Positions 25,051-33,179 of a stretch of 64,000 bases of DNA are shown here, one piece after another. The number at the start of each line of letters is the position of its first letter. Position 1 is the first letter of the stretch. The position numbers were made by a program, and so were the translations under genes. The stretch comes from Sphaerisporangium sp040649355. GTDB lineage: Bacteria > Actinomycetota > Actinomycetes > Streptosporangiales > Streptosporangiaceae. The notes beneath the pieces were generated by a model. That model had not been told where the DNA came from. It saw nothing but the letters and a program-made list of their open reading frames with translations, and did no database searches. Location: contig NZ_JBICTU010000001.1 in assembly GCF_043197795.1 (NCBI RefSeq), positions 124,001 to 188,000 on the forward strand. The letters run 5' to 3'.

Positions 25051-26586
25051 CTGTTTGGGGAAGGATTGGGGAATCATGATCACGTTGGTTCCCTCGCGCC
25101 ATGGTGCGAGCGCGGCGTCCAGCACGGGGACCTGCGAGCGGGGATGGATCTCGTGCCGCAGTTTCAGCCCCATCTCCCACAGGCCCTGCAGCAGCGCCAG
25201 GAGCTCGGCCACCATGTCGCTGGTGATGTGCGCGTAGCGGCCCTGCATGGTGTTGTCCTGGTGGCCCATGCGGTCGACCTTCAGCGCCTTCTTCACCCCG
25301 CCGTCGTCCATCCACGTCTGCAGGCCGTGCCGCAGCCCGTGCCAGGTGAGCCCCGGGCGTAGCGGCAGCCACGTCGCGATGTGCCGGCGATCAGGGTCCG
25401 CCGGGTCGTAGCCCCACTGGCCTCTCTTCCGGGGGATGACGAAGTCCTGCCCGGCGACCGCGTACGGCCAGGCGGGCAGCAGCGGCCGGCCCGGGAACGT
25501 ACTCGTTCCGGTTTCGTCCGGGGTGACGTCGACGATGACCGGCCGCGGCGGCCTCGGCCACCGCTTCTCATTCTTCGCCGGGTACACCCCGTCGGCGGCC
25601 GGGCGCATCACCCCCGAGCTGAACACGCCGCGCTGGTAGTGCGCGCCGCCGGCGCGGCCCTTGCGGCCCGGTGTGAGGAACAGGTACCGGCGGCCGGCGC
25701 ACCACTCCACGAGCTCGGCCCCGTCGACCTTCGGCAGATGCTCCGCGCGCCCGGTGCAGCTGCACGTCCTCGCCCGCTCGGCCAGTTCGCACAGCAGCGC
25801 CTGGAGGAACGGCGGGACGTCGGCCTCACGGATGGAGCCATCCTTGGGCCACCCACGGTAGAAGCCCGCCAGCTCATACAGCTTGGTGTTGATGTTCAGC
25901 CGGGCACCCCCATCGAGGAGGGACTCAGGGCCGAGCGCCAGGATCTCCGACCACCGCGCCCCGAGGTAGGCCTTGGCGACCGTCAACACGAACACATCCA
26001 TGTCGCCGGCGAGCAGCGCCGCCCGCTCGGCGAGCAAGATCACCTCCAGCGGGGTGGGCCACTGCTTGGCCGCGCGCAGGTGCGCCTCCACCCGCCGGAC
26101 GGCCTTGCGCCCCTTGCCGCGCTTCCTGGCGGCCGGGTTGCTCGGGATGTGCCGGGGCACGGCGTCGGCAAGGATCGTGCCCAGCAGCCGGCGCACGTCC
26201 TGGGCGGTACGCGGCGCGTAGCCGGCCCTGACCATGCCACGCTCCCACGGGTCCATCTCCTCAGGCGTGAAGGAATCCAAGCGCCGCTCCTGGAACACCG
26301 GCAGCAGATGGTTCTCCAACATCGAGCGGTAGTTGCGCATCGTCGTGGGCTCCAGAGCCAGCCCGTCGAACCACGTGCCGGACCACTCGCCGAAGGTGAT
26401 CGACGCGTCCGGGTCCTTCCAGCGGCCGCGGCGGATGTCGGCCTCGGCGTCCAACCCGAAGTTGCGCGCCTCCTCCTCGTCAGCGAACTTCTCGCCGCGC
26501 GCGTTCCGCGAGACTCGTTTCTTCTTACCGTCGGGCTTGAGGTAAACGACCGACCAGTGACCGCCTCGGCACTCGGTCGAAGGCAT
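25027..26586 (-). CDS. int: Phage tyrosine integrase
   Basis: A 519-residue protein. ATG 26586 has GAGAGGAGTG upstream. An N-terminal arm-binding and SAM-like core-binding part (to about 180) precedes the catalytic domain with R211 (GARWSEIL), H416-x-x-R419 (WHGLRH), H442 (MGHQ) and the nucleophile Y451. About 205 residues separate the first arginine from HxxR, longer than in compact integrases; the insert contains CSCTGR. Another possible start at 26655 overlaps the upstream stop as ATGA. Confidence 0.93.
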   Translation of the reverse strand: MPSTECRGGHWSVVYLKPDGKKKRVSRNARGEKFADEEEARNFGLDAEADIRRGRWKDPDASITFGEWSGTWFDGLALEPTTMRNYRSMLENHLLPVFQERRLDSFTPEEMDPWERGMVRAGYAPRTAQDVRRLLGTILADAVPRHIPSNPAARKRGKGRKAVRRVEAHLRAAKQWPTPLEVILLAERAALLAGDMDVFVLTVAKAYLGARWSEILALGPESLLDGGARLNINTKLYELAGFYRGWPKDGSIREADVPPFLQALLCELAERARTCSCTGRAEHLPKVDGAELVEWCAGRRYLFLTPGRKGRAGGAHYQRGVFSSGVMRPAADGVYPAKNEKRWPRPPRPVIVDVTPDETGTSTFPGRPLLPAWPYAVAGQDFVIPRKRGQWGYDPADPDRRHIATWLPLRPGLTWHGLRHGLQTWMDDGGVKKALKVDRMGHQDNTMQGRYAHITSDMVAELLALLQGLWEMGLKLRHEIHPRSQVPVLDAALAPWREGTNVIMIPQSFPKQRNGRLSG

Positions 26587-26651
26587 GACAACACTCCTCT
26601 CAGGGGGAGGGGGAAAGATCAGGGCGGCCCCCCGCGGACCGCCCTGACCAC

Positions 26652-27053
26652 TCATAACCAAACCGGCATGACCGCTATCGGGGGAGGGAAAAACCAGCGC
26701 AGGACCTCAGTGCCCGCAATGGATAGATCCTTCGCGAGGTCCTCGGTCATCTCACTGGCCGGCACGTCGGTAGCCACGCCGTACCGGGTGAAGCGAAACC
26801 GTAATTCCCGGGGGATCTCCATATCTCGCCGAACGAACCGGCAGGTTCCCCAAGGTCTGACCGCTGGAACGTTCCTCGGTATCAGCATGCTCAATTGGGC
26901 GGTTGCGGAGGCTGCGAGCAACGGGATCAGGCGCTCCCGAACCTGTCCCTGCTCAACGGCACAGTCAATGCGGGTCGGATGCACTTGGACGGCGGCGAGA
27001 GCGCATCCCTGGAAAGCGTCGGGGTCAACAGTGGTGTACCTAACTAGGATCAT
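26652..27053 (-). CDS. Hypothetical protein
   Basis: A 133-residue protein starting MILVRYTTVDPDAF; an upstream ATG at 27077 would add eight residues. No known domain is recognised. It has no membrane segment and ends in a hydrophobic RWFFPPPIAVMPVWL. The DNA is clearly less GC-rich than the host genome. It lies between repressor and integrase on the same strand, a position typical of lysogeny genes. Confidence 0.6.
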   Translation of the reverse strand: MILVRYTTVDPDAFQGCALAAVQVHPTRIDCAVEQGQVRERLIPLLAASATAQLSMLIPRNVPAVRPWGTCRFVRRDMEIPRELRFRFTRYGVATDVPASEMTEDLAKDLSIAGTEVLRWFFPPPIAVMPVWL

Positions 27054-27206
27054 CTTCGTCCCATTTCGGTGGCGCATGTGCGGTTACAGCTATGAGGACG
27101 GTAGCTGTGGCACATTGCCCCATTATTGATCGATAGTCCACCTCTCGAAATGTAACTGTGATGTCAGGCTGGGGGGTTAATATGCGTATGTCCGACTCTT
27201 GCCGTA

Positions 27207-27668
27207 TTAATCCTTTTGATCCTGGTGGGCCTCATTGAGGTGGACGGCAAGTGCTTCGGCCATTTTTCGGAGCCTCTCCACGTCCGCCGGCGACAGACCC
27301 CCAGGTGGCATGCGTACCGGGATGAGCATGACGCTGTCGTCAAGCGGGACCTCAACAACCCCGAGCTCGGGTCCCACCATCTCCGTCAACACGGCGGCTG
27401 CGTCGTCACGCCCTGCGCTCTGTAGATCGGCTGGAGATATCCCGAGGGCGTAGGCCATGTGTGCCAGCGTCTGGGCCCTGGGCACGATCCGGATGGGGGC
27501 TGTATCCCGCCCTGTCCCCTTGTATCCGCGTTCGACGTTTCCCCAGGTTACCTCGCTGATTCCCGCCTTCTCTGCGGCCGCCGGGATCGACAGGCGAGGC
27601 CGGATGCTCTCCCGGACGCGCCGAATCAGCGCGCCCTCGCGCGTAGGAGGCGGCAGGTCCCTCGCCAT
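27207..27668 (-). CDS. XRE-family repressor (prophage immunity candidate)
   Basis: A 153-residue protein. ATG 27668 follows GGAAGGA. The N-terminal helix-turn-helix (LIRRVRESIRPRLSIPAAAE, then ISEVTWGNVERG) is of XRE type. The C-terminal part includes VPLDDSVMLIPVRMPPG and is probably for oligomerisation. It is divergent from a Cro-like gene, with a 16-base operator copy 16 bases upstream of its start. It is the best candidate for the lysogeny repressor. Confidence 0.82.
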   Translation of the reverse strand: MARDLPPPTREGALIRRVRESIRPRLSIPAAAEKAGISEVTWGNVERGYKGTGRDTAPIRIVPRAQTLAHMAYALGISPADLQSAGRDDAAAVLTEMVGPELGVVEVPLDDSVMLIPVRMPPGGLSPADVERLRKMAEALAVHLNEAHQDQKD

Positions 27669-27684
27669 GGCCCGTCGTCCTTCC

Positions 27685-27700
27685 AGCAAAGTACAGCAAA
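27685..27700. promoter_or_regulatory. Operator copy 1 (repressor side)
   Basis: AGCAAAGTACAGCAAA lies just before the repressor start codon. An inverted copy differing in one base lies before the Cro-like gene at 27795-27810. Each copy also contains a direct repeat of AGCAAA spaced ten bases. Confidence 0.75.
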
Positions 27701-27794
27701 TGACAGGAACAGAGTCGCCTACTGCCGTCCGGCTGGCAAGCAAGGAAGCCCTTAGGTACAGAAACGTAGTAGGGGTTCTTGCGTATCACTTTTC

Positions 27795-27810
27795 TTTGCT
27801 TTACTTTGCT
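27795..27810. promoter_or_regulatory. Operator copy 2 (Cro side)
   Basis: TTTGCTTTACTTTGCT is the inverted copy (15 of 16 bases) of the operator at 27685-27700. It ends four bases before the ATG of the Cro-like gene, so a bound regulator would block transcription or translation start there. Confidence 0.75.
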
Positions 27811-27814
27811 ACCC

Positions 27815-28066
27815 ATGACTACGAGAGAGAGGCAGCGGCCACTTCTCCAGGATCACGCGGAGCTCCGACGTCGGCGCTTACTGGCTGGCATGAGTCAGGC
27901 GGCTCTAGCAAGGCAGGCCGGGATCGGCGTATCTCATGCGTCCCTCATCGAGAGCGGGAGGAGATCAGCTGGTGTCGAGTTACTCGGCCGTTTGGCTGGG
28001 GTGCTCGGCTGTGAGGTAGGCGACCTCATGGCACCTGAGGCGCTCCAAGGAGTGAGCAGGCCATGA
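27815..28066 (+). CDS. Cro/C1-type small helix-turn-helix regulator
   Basis: An 83-residue protein consisting almost wholly of an XRE domain: LRRRRLLAGMSQAALARQAG, then SHASLIESGRRSAG. ATG 27815 has no Shine-Dalgarno because the operator fills that space; a leaderless message is possible. It starts the rightward early operon and is the likely Cro counterpart of the repressor. Confidence 0.85.
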   Translation: MTTRERQRPLLQDHAELRRRRLLAGMSQAALARQAGIGVSHASLIESGRRSAGVELLGRLAGVLGCEVGDLMAPEALQGVSRP

Positions 28067-28410
28067 GCGCGGCACCCGAGGAGGATGTGCCGGCCTATCG
28101 CCTGTACAACAGCAAGGAGGCCGCCGAACGTGCCCGCCCCGGGCTCGGCGCCAGGGTGTTCCGCCAGCTGGCGCGGAGCGGTGAGGTGGAGTACACCCCC
28201 GTGGGCCGCCTGATCTTCTGGACCGACCCTCAGATCGCCGCCGCGGTGGCCTACCTGGCAGCGCTTGGCGTCAGCAAGCAGGCCAAGAAGCAACCCGCAC
28301 CCCGCCAGAGCCGTACGGCCGCCAGCCCGCGAGCCCCACGGGATCGCGCGCCGCTCGTAGCCAGGCCTGGCCGCAGGTACCTCAGCGCGGCAGCGAACGG
28401 CTCGGGGTGA
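28063..28410 (+). CDS. Excisionase-like winged-helix protein
   Basis: A 115-residue protein. LYNSKEAAERARPGLGARVFRQLARSG and EYTPVGRLIFWTDPQIAAAV have the arrangement of MerR/excisionase-type DNA-binding domains, followed by a basic tail. ATG 28063 overlaps the Cro stop as ATGA. Possible role: recombination directionality factor for the integrase. Confidence 0.65.
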   Translation: MSAAPEEDVPAYRLYNSKEAAERARPGLGARVFRQLARSGEVEYTPVGRLIFWTDPQIAAAVAYLAALGVSKQAKKQPAPRQSRTAASPRAPRDRAPLVARPGRRYLSAAANGSG

Positions 28411-28416
28411 GCCGTC

Positions 28417-28761
28417 GTGAAGATTCGGATCGCTGGCACATCCGCCGAGGTCGCTGCTGAGGTCGAGCGTCTCAGTGCCCTGTATCACGTCCGCTCGGAG
28501 TCCGAGCAGCAGCGGGCCCGCACGCCGAGCGGCCAGGTCTGGGTCTACCTCGACATCGCCGGTCTCAGCGCCGATTCAGTGCTGCTGCCCGTCCCCGACG
28601 TCGAGCACGCTCTGGCCGCGCTGCACGCCCTGGCCGCCGGCGAGGGGCTGGACCCCATCAGCGCCGGTGTCGCCGAGCGGATCGGCGCCGCGCTTGCGGC
28701 CGCCGCGCGGTCGGACACCGTACACCCCGTCCCCGACACGTTCAGCGCCCAGCCGCGCTGA
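28417..28761 (+). CDS. Hypothetical early phage protein
   Basis: A 114-residue protein starting GTG, with KIRIAGTSAEVAAEVERLSALYHV, a pattern seen in short actinophage and actinomycete proteins with an alpha/beta fold. Function unknown. It follows the excisionase-like gene by six bases. Confidence 0.7.
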   Translation: MKIRIAGTSAEVAAEVERLSALYHVRSESEQQRARTPSGQVWVYLDIAGLSADSVLLPVPDVEHALAALHALAAGEGLDPISAGVAERIGAALAAAARSDTVHPVPDTFSAQPR

Positions 28762-28828
28762 CGCCTCCTCGGCTGTGCCACCAGCCGAGGAGGCCTGATC
28801 CAGCCCCATCTCACGAGAGCAGATCCAC

Positions 28829-29095
28829 ATGTTGATTCTCTCCCGCCGCCGCCGCTCCTTGGAGCGCCTGCCCGAACCGACCGTTCAGGAGGTCCGCGCG
28901 TTCATGGACGCGATCAGAGCGGAGTCGATCGCCGAGCTCCACTACGACGGGCCGGTGCCCGCCGTCGACGTCCAGGCGGAAGTGGACTCCTGGGAGTACG
29001 ACAAGACGTACCGCCCGTGGGAGTACGCCCGGCGCCTGGCCGACGTCGAGCTCGGCGGGCGCGCCGCCCTCGCGATGCAGGCCGGTGCCGCGTGA
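28829..29095 (+). CDS. Hypothetical early phage protein
   Basis: An 88-residue protein, acidic in the middle (ELHYDGPVPAVDVQAEVDSW) with basic MLILSRRRRSLERL at the start. No known domain is recognised. Its stop overlaps the next start (GTGA). Confidence 0.65.
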   Translation: MLILSRRRRSLERLPEPTVQEVRAFMDAIRAESIAELHYDGPVPAVDVQAEVDSWEYDKTYRPWEYARRLADVELGGRAALAMQAGAA

Positions 29096-29427
29096 GCATC
29101 CTGGCCCCCACCCTGCCCCCCGCGGGCATCCCGCTGCTCGTCATCGACGAGCGCACCGGGCTGCGCCGGTCCGCGATCCGCTGGCCTGACGGAAACCCGC
29201 CGCCGGTCGGCGGCTGCCGGTGGTGTGGTTTCACCTGGGAGGTCCACCAGCCCGACGGGGTGGGCGACCGGGTGCCCGCCGGCCGGTGCCCCGGGTTCGA
29301 CTCGCCGACCAGCGCGCAGCGCCGGGCCCGCGCCGCGGCTCATGCCGCGCGGGTCCAGGCGTTCCGCGAGGTCGAGGACGAGCTGATCGACCGGCTCCTC
29401 GCCGGGCTGCGGGACGGTGCGGCATGA
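29092..29427 (+). CDS. Hypothetical early protein with CxxC
   Basis: A 111-residue protein from GTG 29092, which overlaps the preceding stop. CRWCGFTWEVH and GRCPGFDSPT suggest a small zinc-binding site. It ends with a helical segment AFREVEDELIDRLLAGL. Function unknown. Confidence 0.7.
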   Translation: MSILAPTLPPAGIPLLVIDERTGLRRSAIRWPDGNPPPVGGCRWCGFTWEVHQPDGVGDRVPAGRCPGFDSPTSAQRRARAAAHAARVQAFREVEDELIDRLLAGLRDGAA

Positions 29428-29966
29428 CACAGCAGTCCCGCTACGTGCTGTCGGCCGACGAGCAGCTGACGAAGCTCGCCGAGCGGTGGCCGCCCGGCTC
29501 CCTGATCATCAACCTGGCCGGCCGTCAGCGTGGTGTGGTCACCGTGGTGGCCGACTCGATCGCGTCCGACTGGAACGACGGCAACCCCGGGCACTTGGCC
29601 CTGATGGCGATGCGGCAGGAGGCCGGGCTCGGCGGTTTGGTCCACGCCGCTTGGGAGCACGGCGACAGCTGCTGGACCCGGGTGGGTTCCCTCGGCATCG
29701 AGGACCGCGACGGCCTGTACCGGGTGATCCAGGACCAGGAGTTCCCCTGGTGGATTCCGGTCTACCGGCTCGCCGAGGTCGATGGCGAGCTGATCTGGTG
29801 GCCCGCCGACCGCGAGCTCCTGTCTGAGTGGAGCTGGGCTGATCGCCGGGCCCAGGCCGTGATCGACGCGCAGCGCGAGGCCCGCGAACTGCGGGTGTGC
29901 CGTCTGCCGGTGGCCCGCAGCCAGACGAGGCGGCCGGCTCGCAAGTCGAGAGCGGGCTGGTCATGA
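29424..29966 (+). CDS. Hypothetical early phage protein
   Basis: A 180-residue protein, rich in tryptophan and acidic residues (WWIPVYRLAEVDGELIWWP). ATG 29424 overlaps the stop before it. No known domain is recognised. The length and order suggest a folded single-domain protein. Confidence 0.65.
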   Translation: MTQQSRYVLSADEQLTKLAERWPPGSLIINLAGRQRGVVTVVADSIASDWNDGNPGHLALMAMRQEAGLGGLVHAAWEHGDSCWTRVGSLGIEDRDGLYRVIQDQEFPWWIPVYRLAEVDGELIWWPADRELLSEWSWADRRAQAVIDAQREARELRVCRLPVARSQTRRPARKSRAGWS

Positions 29967-30604
29967 GCCGCCCGGAGAGCGACTACTTCGACTGGGCGAT
30001 GGTCGGTGGCCACGCCAAGGGCTGCAAGCAGACCCGCTGGGAGATCCGCGAGCGGCACGACGAGCACATCACCGGCCGCCAGGAGATCGAGCTGCAGGCG
30101 GTCTGCCCGCAGGTGGGCGGCTGCGGCGTGGCCATCACGTGGTCGTTCAGCGTCGCGCCCGACACCGACCCGGTCAGCGGCGACGTGCGCTCGGGGACCG
30201 GCTGGAGCAGCGGGCCGGTTGAGCACATCGGCTACGGCACCAAGCCGACCCGCGCCGGTGAGGTCTGGTTGCACGCCGGCGCCCCGCTGATCCTCGGGCA
30301 CGCCGAGGGACCGGCGTACTACCTGGTGACCCGGTCGCAGACCCCGCCCGCCGACTGGGCCGAGGTCCTCGGCTCCGTCGCCCCCGCCCGCCACCGCGGC
30401 CGCCAGGTGAAATCCCGGTGGCTCGCCGGTGCCGGCTACTCGCCCGGCAAGTACGGCACTCGCCCGACGCAGACGTGCGACGACCGCAAGAGCCGCACGG
30501 CGGCGGTCGCGTGGGTCCTTGAGCGCGCCGCCGACGAGCCTTCCCCCACCGCTGCGGCCGATCCGGCCGCCGCTGCCACCCCCACCAGGGAGACCGCTTC
30601 ATGA
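29963..30604 (+). CDS. Hypothetical early phage protein
   Basis: A 213-residue protein, ATG 29963 (ATGA overlap). It contains CPQVGGCGVAITWSF and a central beta-rich part, then YYLVTRSQTPPADWAEVLGS. The tail is low-complexity Ala/Pro/Thr. No known family is recognised. Confidence 0.65.
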   Translation: MSRPESDYFDWAMVGGHAKGCKQTRWEIRERHDEHITGRQEIELQAVCPQVGGCGVAITWSFSVAPDTDPVSGDVRSGTGWSSGPVEHIGYGTKPTRAGEVWLHAGAPLILGHAEGPAYYLVTRSQTPPADWAEVLGSVAPARHRGRQVKSRWLAGAGYSPGKYGTRPTQTCDDRKSRTAAVAWVLERAADEPSPTAAADPAAAATPTRETAS

Positions 30605-31029
30605 GCATGCTCAGCGAGACCAACAACACTCGGATGGAGCACCCGACCGCCGGGCCGGTGGAGCAGGGCGAGGACCAGCCGCCGCGCGCGGCGGTCGCGT
30701 TCGGCCCGCACCGGCGCCTGTGGTTCGGCGACCCCGCCGAGCTCGCCGCGCTGGAGGAGGTCGCGCGCACCCAGCGGTTGCGCCTGGAGGCGATTCTCGG
30801 TCACGTCCCGCTCGCGGCAGCCGCGCCCGCGCCCTTCCCGCCTGCCGCGCCCGCGCCGGTCCACCACGAGCGCACCGCCCCGGCGCCCGCCTACTCGGCG
30901 CCGGCCTACACCGGGCCCCCGCCCGGTGAGCCTGACAGCTCGGTGTTCCGGCCGTACGTCCCGCAGTCCCAGCGCCTCCAGCCGGGGCAGGCGGAGGCCG
31001 TGGACCCTACACGGGCGGTCCGGCCGTGA
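30601..31029 (+). CDS. Hypothetical early protein, proline/alanine-rich tail
   Basis: A 142-residue protein. A helix-forming region (PAELAALEEVARTQRLRLEAILGHV) is followed by a disordered Ala/Pro stretch. ATG 30601 overlaps the stop before it. Function unknown. Confidence 0.6.
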   Translation: MSMLSETNNTRMEHPTAGPVEQGEDQPPRAAVAFGPHRRLWFGDPAELAALEEVARTQRLRLEAILGHVPLAAAAPAPFPPAAPAPVHHERTAPAPAYSAPAYTGPPPGEPDSSVFRPYVPQSQRLQPGQAEAVDPTRAVRP

Positions 31030-31157
31030 CCGGCGGCCGCCACCAGCAGCCGCGGCCGCGGCTGCTGGACCGCGCCCGGACGCGCCTGGAGCGCGCCTGG
31101 ACGCGCCTTGGTCGCGCGCACGCCGAGAGCGCGCCGCGCTGGGGCATCTGGACCTGA
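31026..31157 (+). CDS. Very small basic protein (43 aa)
   Basis: GTG 31026 overlaps the preceding stop as GTGA, and TGA is at 31155-31157. The protein is arginine-rich with a repeated R-T-R-L-E/G-R-A pattern. It fits the chain of coupled small genes, but short length leaves doubt. Confidence 0.5.
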   Translation: MTGGRHQQPRPRLLDRARTRLERAWTRLGRAHAESAPRWGIWT

Positions 31158-31158
31158 G

Positions 31159-31383
31159 ATGCCCCGCCTGATCGCTCCCCCACCGGCCGCCGCGGGCCGG
31201 TGGGGGAGCCCCGCCCGAACGCGACGGCTCGTCCTCATCGCCGCGCTCGCCCTGCCTACCGCGCTGGCCTGGCTGCAGCTCACCGCCGCCAGCCCTGCTG
31301 TCACACATCCCCCGGTGATCGTCCGGACCGGCATGCCGCCGACTCCGTTCGTCACCGTCTCCCCACATATGGAGTCCCGATGA
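31159..31383 (+). CDS. Small membrane-anchored protein
   Basis: A 74-residue protein from ATG 31159, with RRLVLIAALALPTALAWLQL as a single membrane segment. It is followed by a short proline-rich outer part. Its stop overlaps the next start. Function unknown. Confidence 0.6.
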   Translation: MPRLIAPPPAAAGRWGSPARTRRLVLIAALALPTALAWLQLTAASPAVTHPPVIVRTGMPPTPFVTVSPHMESR

Positions 31384-31982
31384 CCGACATCACCAAGCGC
31401 CGCCGCCCTGACCCACGGCTGCGGATCATCACCGAGGCCCTGAGCAAGCCCGGCGCCGACCACTCGCCGGCCACCATCCTGAGGGGCCTGTCCCCGCTGG
31501 ACGAGTACCACGTCGCGTGGGACATCGACGTGCGGGAGCTCGCGCGGCACGTCTACACCAAGCTCTACGGCCGCCCCGCCTCCGAGGCGAGCCCGCTGGA
31601 GCAGGCCGAGGACGCCAAGCGCGCCCGTGACCTCGGCGCCGAGATCGGCGCGCTGACGAGCGGCTACGAGGAACTGACGTCCGCGCTCTGGTACCCGGCC
31701 CAAGAGGGGGACATCGTTCACATCGGCCATGAGCCGCTCGCCGACCACCTTCCGCCCTTCGGGGAGACCTACCTCGTCTACGACGACAAAGAGAAGGGCG
31801 GCCTGGTCCTGCGGCTGATCGCGTGGACCGGTACGGAGCACGCTGCCAGTCGCTACTACGCGCCCGGCATGGTGGGCGACCCACTGATGGAGCCGTGGAT
31901 GGAGGCCGGGCCCGGCGCGCTCACCGTGGTCCGGGATGGCCGGGTCGTCCACGACGGTGCGGCCCGCCGGCTCTCGCCGTGA
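31380..31982 (+). CDS. Hypothetical early phage protein
   Basis: A 200-residue protein, ATG 31380 (ATGA overlap). It includes DEYHVAWDIDVRELARHVYTK and a C-terminal part with WTGTEHAASRYYAPGM. No known domain is recognised; it has no membrane segment. Confidence 0.65.
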   Translation: MTDITKRRRPDPRLRIITEALSKPGADHSPATILRGLSPLDEYHVAWDIDVRELARHVYTKLYGRPASEASPLEQAEDAKRARDLGAEIGALTSGYEELTSALWYPAQEGDIVHIGHEPLADHLPPFGETYLVYDDKEKGGLVLRLIAWTGTEHAASRYYAPGMVGDPLMEPWMEAGPGALTVVRDGRVVHDGAARRLSP

Positions 31983-32143
31983 TCTACGTGTACGTCGTGG
32001 TGGCGTTCATCGTCGCCGCGGTGCCGTACGCGGCGCTGATCGGCGCCGTCCTCGCGGTCGCCGCCGGGCTGGTGCGCCTCGGCTCGCGGTTCCCTGTCTA
32101 CCGGCGGCCGGCGAGCAGGCGCCCCGGCAGGCCCTCCCAGTGA
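31979..32143 (+). CDS. Small membrane protein (54 aa)
   Basis: GTG 31979 overlaps the preceding stop. VVVAFIVAAVPYAALIGAVL and the adjacent alanine-rich stretch form one or two membrane helices, followed by a basic tail RRPASRRPGRPSQ. Function unknown. Confidence 0.6.
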   Translation: MIYVYVVVAFIVAAVPYAALIGAVLAVAAGLVRLGSRFPVYRRPASRRPGRPSQ

Positions 32144-32210
32144 CCTACGACCAGACGTGCGCGGCCCTTCCTATCGGGGGTGGGGCCGCGCACGCCCAAC
32201 GCATGGCGGT

Positions 32211-33179
32211 ATGCCGATGACCCTTACTGGCACCTTCGTCCTGGCCCTCACGCCAGGAGACACCCTCACCGCCCTGGCCCAGGCCGCCCAGCTCGGCACC
32301 GCCGCGCTGGGCCTGCTGCTGCGGTACGTCACCCGGCCGCCCCGGCCCGGGGTCAGCCGTGACGAGCTGGCACAGGACTACGGGCTCAGCGTCGGCGCGC
32401 TGCGCCGCGACAACGGCGAGCTCGCCGACGCGGGCTTCCTCATGCAGGCGCGCCGCCCCGTCGGCAAAGGCGGGTGGCAGCACCTGATCCTCGTGGCCAC
32501 CGAGCCCGGGCGGCTGCCCGCCGAGCACGAGGCATGGGTGCTCCTGGACGCCGCCCTCGCGGCCGACCAGGCCAACACCTCCGCGCCAGCCGCGCATGTT
32601 GCGACCTGCGACGACACCGAAGAACCCCAGGTCGCAACATGCGTCCAAAACCCGCACATAGAACCAGTTAACCCCTTCTCCCCGGGCGGCCCACGGCCGC
32701 CGGGGGACAAGCCACAACCCTCGGTGGTGGCCACCGTCGCCGAACTGCGGCAGCTCGCCCAGTTGCCGCCACTACCAGCACCTGCGGACCAGGGTGATCT
32801 GTGGTTGACCCCTGGCCAGGTGCTGAGCCTGACCACGCACTACCCGCCCCGGCACGGCGACCTGGCCCTCGGCGTGCTGGCCAGAGTCGGCCTGCCGTTC
32901 TACCTGGCACCCCGGGTCATGGCCCTGCTCATGCAGGGCTACGACACCGGGCAGCTGGGGCGGACCCTGCGGGACGTGCACGAGGGCGAGCACCCCTCAG
33001 CGCTGGCGCGGTGGCGGCTGGACCAGATGCTCCTGGCCCCCGATCCCGACCACGTGGCATGGCGGGCGCCCAGCTCGGTGATCGAGCCCCCAGCGACCGG
33101 GCCGGCCGCCGAGGCGGCGACCGCGCGCGGCGCTTCCCTCGCCAGGGCCCTGATGCGCGAGCGGGGGATCCGGGCGTGA
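32211..33179 (+). CDS. Winged-helix protein, possible replication initiator
   Basis: A 322-residue protein (ATG 32211; ATG 32217 also possible). The N-terminal 100 residues include SRDELAQDYGLSVGALRRDNGELADAG, a helix-turn-helix/winged-helix reader. A disordered linker with two VATC repeats follows, then a C-terminal helical domain (LTPGQVLSLTTHYPPRHGDL onward). The layout recalls actinomycete and phage replication initiators. The linker-coding DNA carries a 14-base inverted repeat (32595-32641). Role inferred only. Confidence 0.6.
   Translation: MPMTLTGTFVLALTPGDTLTALAQAAQLGTAALGLLLRYVTRPPRPGVSRDELAQDYGLSVGALRRDNGELADAGFLMQARRPVGKGGWQHLILVATEPGRLPAEHEAWVLLDAALAADQANTSAPAAHVATCDDTEEPQVATCVQNPHIEPVNPFSPGGPRPPGDKPQPSVVATVAELRQLAQLPPLPAPADQGDLWLTPGQVLSLTTHYPPRHGDLALGVLARVGLPFYLAPRVMALLMQGYDTGQLGRTLRDVHEGEHPSALARWRLDQMLLAPDPDHVAWRAPSSVIEPPATGPAAEAATARGASLARALMRERGIRA
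32595..32641. repeat. 14-base perfect inverted repeat inside the replication-like gene
   Basis: CATGTTGCGACCTG (32595-32608) and CAGGTCGCAACATG (32628-32641) are perfect inverse copies 19 bases apart. The next 40 bases are AT-richer than the surroundings. Position within a putative initiator gene resembles the lambda-type origin placement. Confidence 0.6.

Noticed and set aside
28829..29427. Toxin-antitoxin pair in the early genes
   Set aside because: Overlapping small genes suggest it, but neither protein shows a known toxin or antitoxin motif, and the whole region is built of such overlaps.
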